DNA from: Winogradskyella aurantiaca
Lineage (GTDB): Bacteria; Bacteroidota; Bacteroidia; Flavobacteriales; Flavobacteriaceae
DNA: 64,000 bases
Reading direction: 5' to 3'
Assembly: GCF_003362725.1 (NCBI RefSeq)
Contig: NZ_QKTV01000007.1
Coordinates: forward strand, 62,001-126,000
Within the stretch, counting starts at the first letter, position 1; every line of letters begins with the position of its first letter. The notes beneath the pieces were generated by a model, which saw only the letters and a program-made list of their open reading frames with translations, made no database searches and was not told where the DNA came from. The translations under genes and the position numbers were made by a program. Below are positions 27,022-36,535 of the stretch, in pieces.

Positions 27022-27036
27022 TCCTTCTGAAAGCTG

Positions 27037-27044
27037 CAAAAGTA
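27037..27044 (-). promoter_or_regulatory. -7 box TACTTTTG for the HAD phosphatase
   Basis: Minus-strand TACTTTTG matches TAnnTTTG, predicting a start near 27030 and a leader of about 9 bases before the ATG at 27021. Confidence 0.55.
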
Positions 27045-27066
27045 GACATGTTCTTAAACATTACCG

Positions 27067-27105
27067 AAAAAAAAGCCCAGACCTTCATAATAAAAGCCTG
27101 GACTT
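27067..27105 (-). terminator. Terminator of the acs transcript
   Basis: On the minus strand AAGTCCAG pairs with CTGGGCTT (+ positions 27098-27105 and 27073-27080, one G-U pair), the helix continuing imperfectly inward, and is followed by eight Ts. It lies 16 bases past the acs stop. Confidence 0.88.
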
Positions 27106-27120
27106 CAAACCTAAGTTTGA

Positions 27121-29028
27121 TTAAAGTACGTTTTCCATAATCTCTTCAACTACTTCAGGATTAAGTAAGGTACTTGTATCCCCTAAGTTGGAAGTATCAT
27201 TGGACGCTATTTTTCGTAAAATCCTCCTCATAATTTTTCCAGATCGTGTTTTCGGGAGGCCAGGTGTAAATTGAATTTTATCCAACTTGGCAATAGGCCC
27301 TATACGCTCGGTAATCAATTGGTTGATCTCTTTTCTAACATTGTTATGATCCCTTCCCTCACCTGTATCTTTCAGAGTAATATAGCCATATAAAGCACTA
27401 CCCTTGATATCATGTGGGAAGCCAACAATAGCACTTTCAGCCACAGCTGGGTGTTCATTAATGGCATCTTCAATTGGAGCGGTACCTAGATTATGACCAG
27501 AGACAATGATAACATCATCGACCCGACCAGTAATTCTGTAGTAACCCACTTCATCTCTTAAAGCACCATCACCTGTGAAATATTTATTAGTAAAGGCTGA
27601 GAAATAGGTATCCTTATATCGCTGATGATTACCCCAAATCGTGCGGGCTATAGAGGGCCAAGGAAACTTAATACACAATCGTCCACTTACCTGATTCCCT
27701 TTAATTTCCTGACCATTTTCATCCATAAGTGATGGTTGAATCCCAATAAATGGCAATGTGGCATAAGTTGGCTTTGTAGGAGTTGAAAACGGTATTGGTG
27801 TTATCATAATACCGCCAGTTTCGGTTTGCCACCAGGTGTCAACTATTGGACTACGTTTCTTTCCAACATTGTCATTATACCAGTGCCAGGCTTCCTCATT
27901 AATAGGCTCACCTACTGAACCTAAAACTTTTAATGAAGAAAGATCATATTTATCCACTAATTCAGTACCGTGTTTAGCCAAAGCCCTGATGGCGGTTGGT
28001 GCCGTATAGAATTGATTCACTTGATGCTTTTGAATGATTTCCCAGAATCTTCCGAAATCTGGATAACTAGGCACTCCCTCAAACATTAAAGTTGTAGCAC
28101 CGTTTAATAAAGGTCCATATACAATATAACTATGACCAGTAATCCACCCAATATCAGCAGTACACCAGTATACATCATCCTGTTTGTATTGAAATACATT
28201 CTTAAACGTATATGCCGTATAGACCATATAACCAGCTGTTGTATGCAGCATACCCTTTGGCATACCAGTGGATCCAGAGGTGTAAAGAATAAACAAGGGG
28301 TCTTCAGCTTCCATGATTTCAGGAGCACAGTCACTACTTGACTGGTCTAACAAAGGCTGCAACCATCGATCTCTTCCTTCAACCATTATAATTTCGGAAT
28401 TGATGCGCTTTGCAACTAATACCGTTTCAACACGTGGGCAATCCGTTAAAGCTTCATCAACAATTCCTTTAAGATCAATAGTTTTCGATCCCCGATATGA
28501 TCCATCAGACGTTAATACCAATTTAGCATCACAATCATTAATTCTAGTAGATAGCGCTGCTGAGGAGAACCCTGCAAACACTACTGAATGTACTGCGCCA
28601 ATACGAGCACAGGCAAGTACCGAAATCGCTAATTCAGGTATCATTGGCAAATAAATGCAAACCCGATCTCCTTTTCCAATACCATTTTGTTTCAGAACAT
28701 TAGCAAACTTACACACACGTTCGTGTAGTTCTTTATAACTAATATGTTCTGCGGGATCCCTAGGATCGTTAGGTTCAAATAGTATAGCCGTTTTATCACC
28801 TTTAGTCCTCAAGTGCCGGTCCAGACAATTTTCAGTAATATTAAGTTGTGCTCCTTCAAACCATTTGATTTCAGGTTTCGTAAAATCCCAACTCAAGACC
28901 TGATCCCATTTCTTTCTCCATGCAAAATGTTCTTCCGCAATTTCTTCCCAAAACATTTCGGGATTTCTAACAGACTTTCGATAGACTTGAAAGTATTCTT
29001 CAAAATGTTTTATATGGTAGTTACTCAT
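27121..29028 (-). CDS. acs: Acetate-CoA ligase (acetyl-CoA synthetase)
   Basis: A 635-residue AMP-forming enzyme activating acetate to acetyl-CoA, feeding the glyoxylate shunt encoded next door. Motifs: the P-loop YTSGSTGMPKG (249-259), DTWWQTETGGIM, YRITGRVDDVIIVSGHNLGT and the catalytic lysine Lys598 in TRSGKIMRR, the residue acetylated in regulated Acs proteins. The length is normal. Its start overlaps the end of the upstream AGCS symporter gene by 8 bp, so translation is probably coupled. With aceA, aceB and the regulator it forms an acetate-use block, although the HAD gene and the regulator lie between on the other transcripts. Confidence 0.94.
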   Translation of the reverse strand: MSNYHIKHFEEYFQVYRKSVRNPEMFWEEIAEEHFAWRKKWDQVLSWDFTKPEIKWFEGAQLNITENCLDRHLRTKGDKTAILFEPNDPRDPAEHISYKELHERVCKFANVLKQNGIGKGDRVCIYLPMIPELAISVLACARIGAVHSVVFAGFSSAALSTRINDCDAKLVLTSDGSYRGSKTIDLKGIVDEALTDCPRVETVLVAKRINSEIIMVEGRDRWLQPLLDQSSSDCAPEIMEAEDPLFILYTSGSTGMPKGMLHTTAGYMVYTAYTFKNVFQYKQDDVYWCTADIGWITGHSYIVYGPLLNGATTLMFEGVPSYPDFGRFWEIIQKHQVNQFYTAPTAIRALAKHGTELVDKYDLSSLKVLGSVGEPINEEAWHWYNDNVGKKRSPIVDTWWQTETGGIMITPIPFSTPTKPTYATLPFIGIQPSLMDENGQEIKGNQVSGRLCIKFPWPSIARTIWGNHQRYKDTYFSAFTNKYFTGDGALRDEVGYYRITGRVDDVIIVSGHNLGTAPIEDAINEHPAVAESAIVGFPHDIKGSALYGYITLKDTGEGRDHNNVRKEINQLITERIGPIAKLDKIQFTPGLPKTRSGKIMRRILRKIASNDTSNLGDTSTLLNPEVVEEIMENVL

Positions 29029-30409
29029 GATCTTGTTCTTTTTTGAGTTTAATAAAATAATCTTTTGAAGCAGCTATCACTTTAGGCGCCAATATGATAG
29101 TGACAGTCATGGTAGGAATCGCCATAAGCGCAAAAACTCCATCAATTAGATTGATCATCATATCCAGGGTTGTGGTAGCCCCAATAAGAATACTCGCAAT
29201 GTAGAAATAGTGATATACTTTCTTGTTATGCGCACCAAATAAATAAGACATACATTTAGTACCGTAATACGAGTAAGAAAACAAGGAACTAATACTAAAT
29301 ACCGAGATACATAGTAACAAACCATACTTCCCAAAAATTGGCATAGCGTCCTCAAATGCGGTTGCCGTTAAACTTACACCATTAGCATCACTTGTCTGCC
29401 AAACTCCAGTTACTAAAATCGCCAGTGCGGTCAGCGTACAAACAATAAGTGTGTCAATCGCAGGTCCGAGCATAGCTACTAAGCCTTCTCTCACTGGTTC
29501 ATCAGTTTTAGCAGCTCCATGAGCCATGGGCGCCGTGCCAATTCCCGCCTCATTCGAAAATGCACCACGCTTTATACCGTGAAGGATTAATGCCCCTAAA
29601 ACCCCACCAAGAAACGGCTTGTCCTCAGGGAAATACGCTGCCGTGAACGCATCTGTTATAATCAACTTAAAATAATACCCCAATACGTCGACATTGCTAA
29701 TAAGGATTACAGCTACTAGAACAAAGTAAAGTATCACCATACTGGGAACTAGTCTCGAGGCTACTGAACCAATCCTTTTAATCCCTCCAAAAATAACTAC
29801 AGCAGTAAGCACCACTAATACCGAACCAATAACAAGATTTGAAAACAAGCTAATCTCTACCCCATTAGGTTTTAACATGATATCATTGATTGCCTGAGTA
29901 AGTTGATTAACATTAAAAACGGGCAGCGCACCTATGAGACCACAGAAACTAAAAAACACTGCTAATGGCTTCCATTGTTTGCCCAAGCCTTCGGTAATAA
30001 AATACATAGGGCCGCCTTGAATTTTACCTTCAGAGTCTTTACCACGGTACAGAATAGCTAAGGTGGAGGTAAAATACTTAGTAGACATACCAATAACCGC
30101 ACTCACCCACATCCAAAATACAGCACCTGGACCACCAACAGCGATAGCCACAGCAACTCCTGAAATATTCCCCATGCCAACGGTTGCTGATAAAGCGGTT
30201 GTTAAAGCTTGAAAATGTGTAATTTGCCCAGGGTCATTGGGATCATCATATTTTCCACGTAAGACTTGTACGGCATGCCCTAAATAACGAAATGGCAAAA
30301 ACCTTGATCTAATGATTAAATATAATCCACCACCTATCAGGATAATTAAAAGTGGTAACCCCCAAGCTAAGCCTGAAAATGCCCTTAACAACTGGTCTAA
30401 TTCTCTCAT
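29021..30409 (-). CDS. Alanine/glycine:cation symporter (AGCS family)
   Basis: A 462-residue inner-membrane transporter with about eleven helices. Signature segments are ALSATVGMGNISGVAVAIAVGGPGAVFWMW (about 69-98), KIQGGPMYFITEGLG (about 128-142) and the SNEAGIGTAPMAHGAAKTDEP region (about 278-298), all typical of sodium:alanine/glycine symporters. AGCS members import alanine, glycine or related small amino acids with sodium or protons. Overlap with acs suggests coupled expression. Import of a small carboxylated substrate that yields acetyl units is possible, but the family does not usually carry acetate, so this is speculative. Confidence 0.9.
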   Translation of the reverse strand: MRELDQLLRAFSGLAWGLPLLIILIGGGLYLIIRSRFLPFRYLGHAVQVLRGKYDDPNDPGQITHFQALTTALSATVGMGNISGVAVAIAVGGPGAVFWMWVSAVIGMSTKYFTSTLAILYRGKDSEGKIQGGPMYFITEGLGKQWKPLAVFFSFCGLIGALPVFNVNQLTQAINDIMLKPNGVEISLFSNLVIGSVLVVLTAVVIFGGIKRIGSVASRLVPSMVILYFVLVAVILISNVDVLGYYFKLIITDAFTAAYFPEDKPFLGGVLGALILHGIKRGAFSNEAGIGTAPMAHGAAKTDEPVREGLVAMLGPAIDTLIVCTLTALAILVTGVWQTSDANGVSLTATAFEDAMPIFGKYGLLLCISVFSISSLFSYSYYGTKCMSYLFGAHNKKVYHYFYIASILIGATTTLDMMINLIDGVFALMAIPTMTVTIILAPKVIAASKDYFIKLKKEQDHE

Positions 30410-30544
30410 TAGGCTAAAAATATGAAAAGCGTTTTTAACTCAATTACAGATAGAATAAAATGCATCGCATTATTGGAGTTTATGTGTAATTTTAAGGTTC
30501 AAGCTAATGACAAATAAATTTCCACCGAAAATACATTCTCAATT

Positions 30545-32581
30545 ATGAAATCAGTTAATTATTTTATAACACTCTGTTACTTATTTGGCTCAATACTTCT
30601 TAGTGCACAAGACAAGACAGAACCAAATTTTGAAGATATTTTATCCCTTGAATCTGTCAGTAATGCTCAAATGTCACCAAATGGACAGTATGTGGTTTAT
30701 CTAGTGCAATCCACCGACTGGGAGAACAATCGGTACGACAGAGAACTCTGGATATCAAACGGTAGCGAACCCCCATTTCAATTGACTAATACCGCAAAAG
30801 GAAGTAGTGGTTCTCCCCAATGGTCACCAGACTCTAAATGGATAGGTTTTACAGCAGACAGAAATGACAAGAATCAATTATATGTCATTCGACCAAACGG
30901 CGGTGAAGCTATTCAAGTAACCCATTCTAAGCAGGGTATAAGTGCATTTAGATGGTCTCCAGATGGTAATACCATCGCCTTTATTGAAACCAAAGAAAAT
31001 AAAAGAGCAAAAGAGCAAGAAGAGCTCTATGGAGGATTTGCTGAGGATGATAAGGATTACAGAACTAATCAATTGTGGACCATGAATTTTAATGCAGCAG
31101 TTCTTAGTAAAAACATGACTCCTGAGCAGCTTAAAGATTCTAGCTATCAGGCTTCCATAAAACCAAAACTGCATCTGGAAGAGTCTGATTTATATATTAA
31201 TTCTGTGTTATGGTCACCAGATGGCAGTAAAATTGCCATTGAGCATCAACCTAACTCCATTATCACATCCTTTTTTAATGCCGATATATCCATTTATAAC
31301 CTTGAAGATGAGACATTAACTACATTAGTTGATAATCCTAGTTATGATGGGCTTGTGGATTGGTCTCCCGATGGAAGTTCCATCTTATTTGAAAGTAATG
31401 TTGATGATACGGATAGTAACTTTTACCTCAATTCTCGATATTTTATTATTTCAACAAACACAAAAGAATCAAAGGAAGTCGCGACTAATTTTGATGAAAA
31501 CATCAATAATTTGAGGTGGCATGGAAAGGGCATTTTTGGATTAGCTTTTAAAAAAACAAAACGATCCATGGTTGAATTGAATCCGGACAATGGTGAGGTT
31601 ACATTTATTTCCATGCCAAATGAAAGGATCTACAATGTAAGTTTTGGAAAAGATCAAATCGCCTATACTGCTGCTAATGATGATAGTTTGACTGAAGTCT
31701 TTAGATCTAATTTTCAATTTGATAACAGCATTCAGATCACTAGAACTTCATCACAAATTAAAAACTGGTTAGTGGCCCAAAGTGACGTCGTATCCTGGAA
31801 AAGTAAAGATGGTGCTATTATTGAAGGTATTCTTCACAAACCACAAAACTACGATCCTAACAAAAAATATCCTCTAATGGTGGTTATCCATGGGGGGCCA
31901 ACTGGCATATCCACCCCTGGCCCTACTCCATCTTATGTCTACCCTATTGTTCAATGGTTAAACAAAGGCGCCCTAGTGTTAAGACCAAATTACAGAGGAT
32001 CTGCAGGTTATGGAGAAAAATTTAGATCTTTAAATGTCAAAAATCTAGGTGTTGGTGATGCTTGGGATGTTATTTCAGGTGTTGAACATTTGACGAAAGA
32101 AGGTCTTATTGATAAGAATAAGGTAGCGTCAATGGGATGGAGTCAAGGCGGCTATATTTCGGCATTTTTAACTACCAACTCCAATGTATTTCAAGCCATT
32201 TCTGTTGGTGCGGGAATTTCTAATTGGATGACCTACTATGTTAATACTGACATTCACCCATTTACACGGCAATATTTAAAAAGTACCCCATGGTCGGATG
32301 AAGAAATGTACCGTAGAACCTCGCCCATGACAAACATTACTAAGGCCAGTACACCTACCTTAATTCAACATGGAGAGTTTGATCGACGCGTGCCAGTCGC
32401 GAATGCTTATGAACTTTATCAAGGTCTTCAGGATAACAAGGTACCTTCTAAATTAATTATTTATAAAGGCTTTGGTCATGGTATCACTAAACCTAAAGAA
32501 AGGCTAGCGGCTACCTGGCATAATTGGCAATGGATCAATAAATACATCTGGAATGAAGAGATTCAATTACCAATGGATTAA
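30545..32581 (+). CDS. Exported S9 family prolyl-oligopeptidase-like peptidase (dipeptidyl/acylaminoacyl type)
   Basis: A 678-residue secreted serine peptidase. Signal peptide: MKSVNYFITLCYLFGSILLSAQ. An N-terminal propeller (about 25-400) carries repeated WSPDG motifs (for instance QWSPDSKWIGF, RWSPDGNTIAF, LWSPDGSKIAI, DWSPDGSSILF). The alpha/beta-hydrolase domain (about 415-678) has the triad Ser533 in GWSQGGYIS, Asp613 in EFDRRVPV and His645 in GFGHGI. Such enzymes are periplasmic dipeptidyl peptidases or acylaminoacyl peptidases. It is divergent from the AGCS/acs operon and followed by a weak hairpin before the hydroxylase gene. Confidence 0.9.
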   Translation: MKSVNYFITLCYLFGSILLSAQDKTEPNFEDILSLESVSNAQMSPNGQYVVYLVQSTDWENNRYDRELWISNGSEPPFQLTNTAKGSSGSPQWSPDSKWIGFTADRNDKNQLYVIRPNGGEAIQVTHSKQGISAFRWSPDGNTIAFIETKENKRAKEQEELYGGFAEDDKDYRTNQLWTMNFNAAVLSKNMTPEQLKDSSYQASIKPKLHLEESDLYINSVLWSPDGSKIAIEHQPNSIITSFFNADISIYNLEDETLTTLVDNPSYDGLVDWSPDGSSILFESNVDDTDSNFYLNSRYFIISTNTKESKEVATNFDENINNLRWHGKGIFGLAFKKTKRSMVELNPDNGEVTFISMPNERIYNVSFGKDQIAYTAANDDSLTEVFRSNFQFDNSIQITRTSSQIKNWLVAQSDVVSWKSKDGAIIEGILHKPQNYDPNKKYPLMVVIHGGPTGISTPGPTPSYVYPIVQWLNKGALVLRPNYRGSAGYGEKFRSLNVKNLGVGDAWDVISGVEHLTKEGLIDKNKVASMGWSQGGYISAFLTTNSNVFQAISVGAGISNWMTYYVNTDIHPFTRQYLKSTPWSDEEMYRRTSPMTNITKASTPTLIQHGEFDRRVPVANAYELYQGLQDNKVPSKLIIYKGFGHGITKPKERLAATWHNWQWINKYIWNEEIQLPMD

Positions 32582-32589
32582 GGATTACA

Positions 32590-32630
32590 AGTCTATTGTT
32601 TCAACGGTTTTAATAGACTAATTTCGTTTT
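32590..32630 (+). terminator. Weak hairpin after the S9 peptidase gene
   Basis: AGTCTATT (32590-32597) and AATAGACT (32612-32619) form an 8-bp stem with a 14-base loop, followed by a T-rich but interrupted run. It lies in the 67-base gap before the aromatic hydroxylase, so partial termination is possible. Confidence 0.45.
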
Positions 32631-32648
32631 AAATTGCTATGACATAAG

Positions 32649-34385
32649 ATGGATAACCAATCATATCAGTCCAATGAACTCATTGATCGACTTCCTAAAC
32701 ACCTAAAACAGTTTATCAAACCTCAAAATTATGAGGACTATTCTCCAATAAATCAAGCAGTATGGCGCTATGTCATGCGAAAGAATGTAGATTACTTATC
32801 TCAGGTAGCACATGAATCTTACCTAGATGGGCTCAAGCGTACTGGAATTGATTTGGAGAGCATTCCTAGTATGTACGGCATGAATCGTATTTTAAAGGAA
32901 ATAGGCTGGGCGGCGGTTGCTGTAGACGGGTTTATTCCACCTAATGCTTTTATGGAGTTTCAAGCATACAAGATACTTGTGATAGCATCAGATATCAGGC
33001 AATTAGAAAATATTGAATATACTCCTGCCCCTGACATCATTCATGAATCAGCTGGTCACGCACCAATTATAGCCAATCCCGACTATGCTGAATACTTAAG
33101 ACGCTTTGGTGAAATTGGGTCCAAAGCTATTTTGAGTAAGTATGATATTGATTTGTACGAAGCGGTTAGAAAGCTATCTATATTAAAAGAAGCCGAAGGC
33201 ATTTCTGAAGAAGAAATTAAGGAAGCTGAAGAAGTTGTTAATCAACTTCAAAATCAAAAAGTAGAACCATCTGAAATGGCCCAAATACGAAACCTTCATT
33301 GGTGGAGTGTTGAATATGGGTTAATAGGTAGTTTGGAAAACCCTAAGCTTTTTGGTGCGGGACTGTTATCGTCCATCGGCGAAAGCACCTCATGCATGAA
33401 ACCATCCGTTGCGAAATTGCCTTACTCCATAGAAACCGCCTTAAAGGACTTTGATATTACCAAGCCTCAGCCACAACTTTATGTGACTCCAGATTTCTCG
33501 TATTTGATGCAGGTACTTGAAGAATTTGCCAACGGTATGAGCTTACGGAAAGGTGGAAGCCGAGGACTGAATAAATTAATAGATTCACACAGAGTCGGTA
33601 CTATTGAATTAAGCACTGGGCTGCAAATATCAGGACTTTTTACACGATCTATCCTTAATGAGGATAATGACGTTATTTTTTTTAAGACTGAAGGACCATC
33701 TGCACTTGCTTTTAAAGACAAAGAACTCATTGGACACGGGACTTCAACTTATCCAAATGGATTCTGCTCACCACTTGGAAAATTAAAAAATATTAATCTC
33801 GCTATAGAGGACATGGGACCTGTAGATTTAAAAGCTTATAATTTCTACGACGGTAAATGGTTGTCTTTTGAGTTTGAAAGCGGAATTAAGGTAGAAGGCT
33901 TGAACATTACAGGAATAAGAAATATCAATGGGAAATTGATGTTGATCAAGTTATCTAATTGTACTGTTTCATATCAACAAGAAATTCTATTTTCCCCACA
34001 AGATGGAGACTTTGATATGGTTGTTGGCAAGCACATCATCTCAGCATATGCAGGAGCTGCAGACCCCAATTCATTCCCTAACTTATATGGCATTTCAGAG
34101 ACAAAAACCATTCAACCCAATAAATCAAATACCGGGGTGGAATTGGAAGTACTTTACCAAAGAGTTAGGGATTATAGAAATTCGAAATCTCCTGTTATTG
34201 AAGAATTAAAATCAATTTTCGACGCCAGCAAAACTTATAACAATGAATGGCTTTTAATACTAGAACTATACGAGCTGTCAAAAGATTTGAGCATTGGATC
34301 CGAATTATTAAAACTCCTGGAGCAATATAAAATCTCGCATCCTGAAAAAGCACATTTAATAGATGATGGTCTCGCTATGATTTGA
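32649..34385 (+). CDS. Aromatic amino acid hydroxylase (phenylalanine 4-hydroxylase-like) with C-terminal extension
   Basis: A 578-residue pterin-dependent hydroxylase, probably converting phenylalanine to tyrosine. The iron site is clear: His132 and His137 in DIIHESAGHAP and Glu222 in WWSVEYGLIG. The catalytic domain covers about residues 30-310, with QAVWRYVMRKN and GFIPPNAFMEFQAYKI at its start. Bacterial PhhA enzymes are usually 260-300 residues, so about 265 residues are extra: a beta-rich region (about 325-470, for example LSTGLQISGLFTRS and LSFEFESGIKVEGLNI) and a helical end. There is no N-terminal ACT domain. The pterin-recycling dehydratase is at 40225. Confidence 0.88.
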   Translation: MDNQSYQSNELIDRLPKHLKQFIKPQNYEDYSPINQAVWRYVMRKNVDYLSQVAHESYLDGLKRTGIDLESIPSMYGMNRILKEIGWAAVAVDGFIPPNAFMEFQAYKILVIASDIRQLENIEYTPAPDIIHESAGHAPIIANPDYAEYLRRFGEIGSKAILSKYDIDLYEAVRKLSILKEAEGISEEEIKEAEEVVNQLQNQKVEPSEMAQIRNLHWWSVEYGLIGSLENPKLFGAGLLSSIGESTSCMKPSVAKLPYSIETALKDFDITKPQPQLYVTPDFSYLMQVLEEFANGMSLRKGGSRGLNKLIDSHRVGTIELSTGLQISGLFTRSILNEDNDVIFFKTEGPSALAFKDKELIGHGTSTYPNGFCSPLGKLKNINLAIEDMGPVDLKAYNFYDGKWLSFEFESGIKVEGLNITGIRNINGKLMLIKLSNCTVSYQQEILFSPQDGDFDMVVGKHIISAYAGAADPNSFPNLYGISETKTIQPNKSNTGVELEVLYQRVRDYRNSKSPVIEELKSIFDASKTYNNEWLLILELYELSKDLSIGSELLKLLEQYKISHPEKAHLIDDGLAMI

Positions 34386-34429
34386 GCAACCGGCGAAAAT
34401 TGGTACTTTTAAACCCAATCAATTAATCA

Positions 34430-35536
34430 TTGCAAACTCCTCGACTTTATTTCATTGATGCTGTACGAGCCTTTGCTATTCTTATGATGCTCCAGGGGCA
34501 TTTTATTGATACTTTGCTAGCGCCTGAGTACAAGGATTTAAATAACACAGCATTTCAAGTTTGGTCTTACTTTAGAGGCATTACAGCACCAACGTTTTTT
34601 ACCATATCAGGGTTGATATTCACCTACCTCCTACTTATTGCCAAGCGGAAAGGAACTGTGGCATCAAGAATGAAAAAAGGGTTGTGGCGAGGTCTTATGT
34701 TAATTGGAATTGGTTACGCCTTAAGAATTCCGTTGTATCGATGGTTAAATCTTGAAATGGGTTTGTCCTTCTTCAAAGTGGACGTCCTTCAAATAATTGG
34801 ATTATCCTTAATAATTGTTGTACTCATGTATCAGTTATTGTTGAGAAAGACATTTATTTTTTCAATTCTTATGTTTTTGATTGGAACTGCAGTGTTTTTA
34901 TGCGAACCCATGTACCGAAACTTAGAACTTCCTAACATTCCTATTCCATTAAGCAACTATTTGAGCAAATCAAATGGATCTATATTTACCTTAATTCCCT
35001 GGTTTGGTTACATGGCCTATGGCGCCTTTATCGCCACGATATTTTATAAATACCTTGCCAAACATCACTTCAAAACCAATACCATCATTGGATTTATCCT
35101 CACAGGAATTATACTCATATATTTTTCAAGTCACATCTTAATGCTGTTGCACTTTAGTCTCGATGTGGAATTATTTAAGGAAGTGGCTTATTACAATTAC
35201 TTGTTTACCCGTCTAGGCAACGTATTAATTTTATTTGCCTTGTTCTATTTGTTTGAATTTTTGGTACGACAACCGCTTATATTAAGAATAGGACAAAAGA
35301 CTCTGTCCATATATGTCATTCACTTTATAATTATATATGGCAGTTTTACCGGTTTAGGATTAAATCAAATTATTGGCCCAACACTTAATCCAAATATGGC
35401 TATTATTGGAGCAATAGTATTTTTAATAGTCGTTTGCTTCTTATCTTTTTATTATATGAAACCTAATAAGTTTATATATCAACAGATTCGAAAATTTCTA
35501 GACAACCGCAAAAACAATAAAGCCGTACTCGACTAA
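34430..35536 (+). CDS. DUF1624-like (HGSNAT-type) membrane acyltransferase
   Basis: A 368-residue multi-helix inner-membrane protein. The start is TTG at 34430: an in-frame TAA lies six bases upstream and the first segment from TTG, QTPRLYFIDAVRAFAILMMLQGHF, is the conserved opening of the family, with the ExDAVRAxA and QGHF (His) signature of DUF1624/heparan-alpha-glucosaminide acetyltransferase catalytic domains. About ten helices follow, and TAPTFFTISGLIFTY (about 50-64) is another conserved block. Members transfer acetyl groups across the membrane to sugars; the acceptor here is unknown. It begins 44 bases after the hydroxylase gene and ends overlapping the convergent LysR gene by 4 bp. 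Confidence 0.72.
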   Translation: MQTPRLYFIDAVRAFAILMMLQGHFIDTLLAPEYKDLNNTAFQVWSYFRGITAPTFFTISGLIFTYLLLIAKRKGTVASRMKKGLWRGLMLIGIGYALRIPLYRWLNLEMGLSFFKVDVLQIIGLSLIIVVLMYQLLLRKTFIFSILMFLIGTAVFLCEPMYRNLELPNIPIPLSNYLSKSNGSIFTLIPWFGYMAYGAFIATIFYKYLAKHHFKTNTIIGFILTGIILIYFSSHILMLLHFSLDVELFKEVAYYNYLFTRLGNVLILFALFYLFEFLVRQPLILRIGQKTLSIYVIHFIIIYGSFTGLGLNQIIGPTLNPNMAIIGAIVFLIVVCFLSFYYMKPNKFIYQQIRKFLDNRKNNKAVLD

Positions 35537-36459
35537 CTATAATTCTCAAACCAACTAAAGGTCTCCTCAATAATCCGGTCCTTCTCATTATTAACAAAAT
35601 CCAAAAAGGCCTCAGCAGTTGGAGATAGTTTTTTAGACTTTAGCCATATCAGGTGCCAATGTGTAACTATTGGAAGTCCTTTTAATGGAATAATCTGCAA
35701 TTCGCCATGTTGCAGGGCGTTTTTAATACCAATGATTGGCATTATTGACAAACCGAGACCAGCTATTAAGGCCTGTTTCAATGCCTCGTTTGATGTTAAT
35801 GTCATTTTCTTCTGAGTTGGCAGACTATTCTTAGCTATAAAAGTTTCCATGGCATTACGGGTAGCGGACCCCTCCTCTCTGTAGATTAAAGGATATTCCT
35901 CAAACATTTTCGCTTTTGATGACTTTAACGAAAAATCATAGCGCGTGCTCGCCGTTAAAAACAATCTGTTTTGCATTAACTGTACCTTATTAAGATTTAA
36001 ATGCTCAGGAATAACGGACACTAAGGCAAAGTCCACCTCATTATTCTCAAGATGCCGGACCACAGTTGACTTATTCGTTACATCCAGGATAAGATCTACC
36101 CCCTTGTTGGTATTCATAAAGTCAGACAAAAAATAAGGAATCACATACTTTCCTGTGGACACAACAGAAATTTTTAAGCGACCTGCAATCTGTCCTTGAA
36201 AGGACATTGTTTTATAGTTTATGGCTTCGACTTCATTTATTATTTTTTCAGCGGCATCTGCTATTTCCTTTCCAAAATCAGTGATATAAAGTTGACGACC
36301 TACTACTTCGGTCAATGGAATGGAGAATTGATCCTGAAATTTTTTTAATTGGATAGAAACAGCTGGTTGCGTTAAATATAATGCCTCTGATGCTTTGGTT
36401 ATGCTCTTCTCTTGAACAATCTTTAAGAATATCTGAAGCTGATGTAAGGTATAATTCAT
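35533..36459 (-). CDS. LysR-family transcriptional regulator
   Basis: A 308-residue LysR-type regulator. The winged HTH lies at residues 3-60 (LHQLQIFLKIVQEKSITKASEALYLTQPAVSIQLKKFQ), followed by the co-inducer domain (about 90-300), with the subdomain start GRLKISVVSTGKYVIPYFLSDF. The order LysR, divergent small genes, SbtA transporter resembles CmpR/CbbR arrangements in which LysR proteins sense carbon status and control bicarbonate uptake. That role here is inferred from position. Its promoter (-7 box at 36484-36491) lies back-to-back with the divergent gene start, and an AATAAA/TTTATT inverted repeat sits between. Confidence 0.9.
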   Translation of the reverse strand: MNYTLHQLQIFLKIVQEKSITKASEALYLTQPAVSIQLKKFQDQFSIPLTEVVGRQLYITDFGKEIADAAEKIINEVEAINYKTMSFQGQIAGRLKISVVSTGKYVIPYFLSDFMNTNKGVDLILDVTNKSTVVRHLENNEVDFALVSVIPEHLNLNKVQLMQNRLFLTASTRYDFSLKSSKAKMFEEYPLIYREEGSATRNAMETFIAKNSLPTQKKMTLTSNEALKQALIAGLGLSIMPIIGIKNALQHGELQIIPLKGLPIVTHWHLIWLKSKKLSPTAEAFLDFVNNEKDRIIEETFSWFENYS

Positions 36460-36483
36460 AACAATCGCTTATGCTTTTTATTA

Positions 36484-36505
36484 CAAATATAAATAAAAAT
36501 TTATT
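36484..36505. promoter_or_regulatory. LysR promoter and inverted repeat in the divergent region
   Basis: Minus-strand TATATTTG (36491 to 36484) is a perfect TAnnTTTG box for the LysR gene. Directly beside it, AATAAA (36492-36497) and TTTATT (36500-36505) form a 6-2-6 inverted repeat, a candidate LysR site, although the region is AT-rich. On the + strand CAATTTTG at 36518-36525 is a one-mismatch -7 box for the gene at 36536. Confidence 0.5.
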
Positions 36506-36535
36506 AAATAATTGTTTCAATTTTGCCCCGAAATT

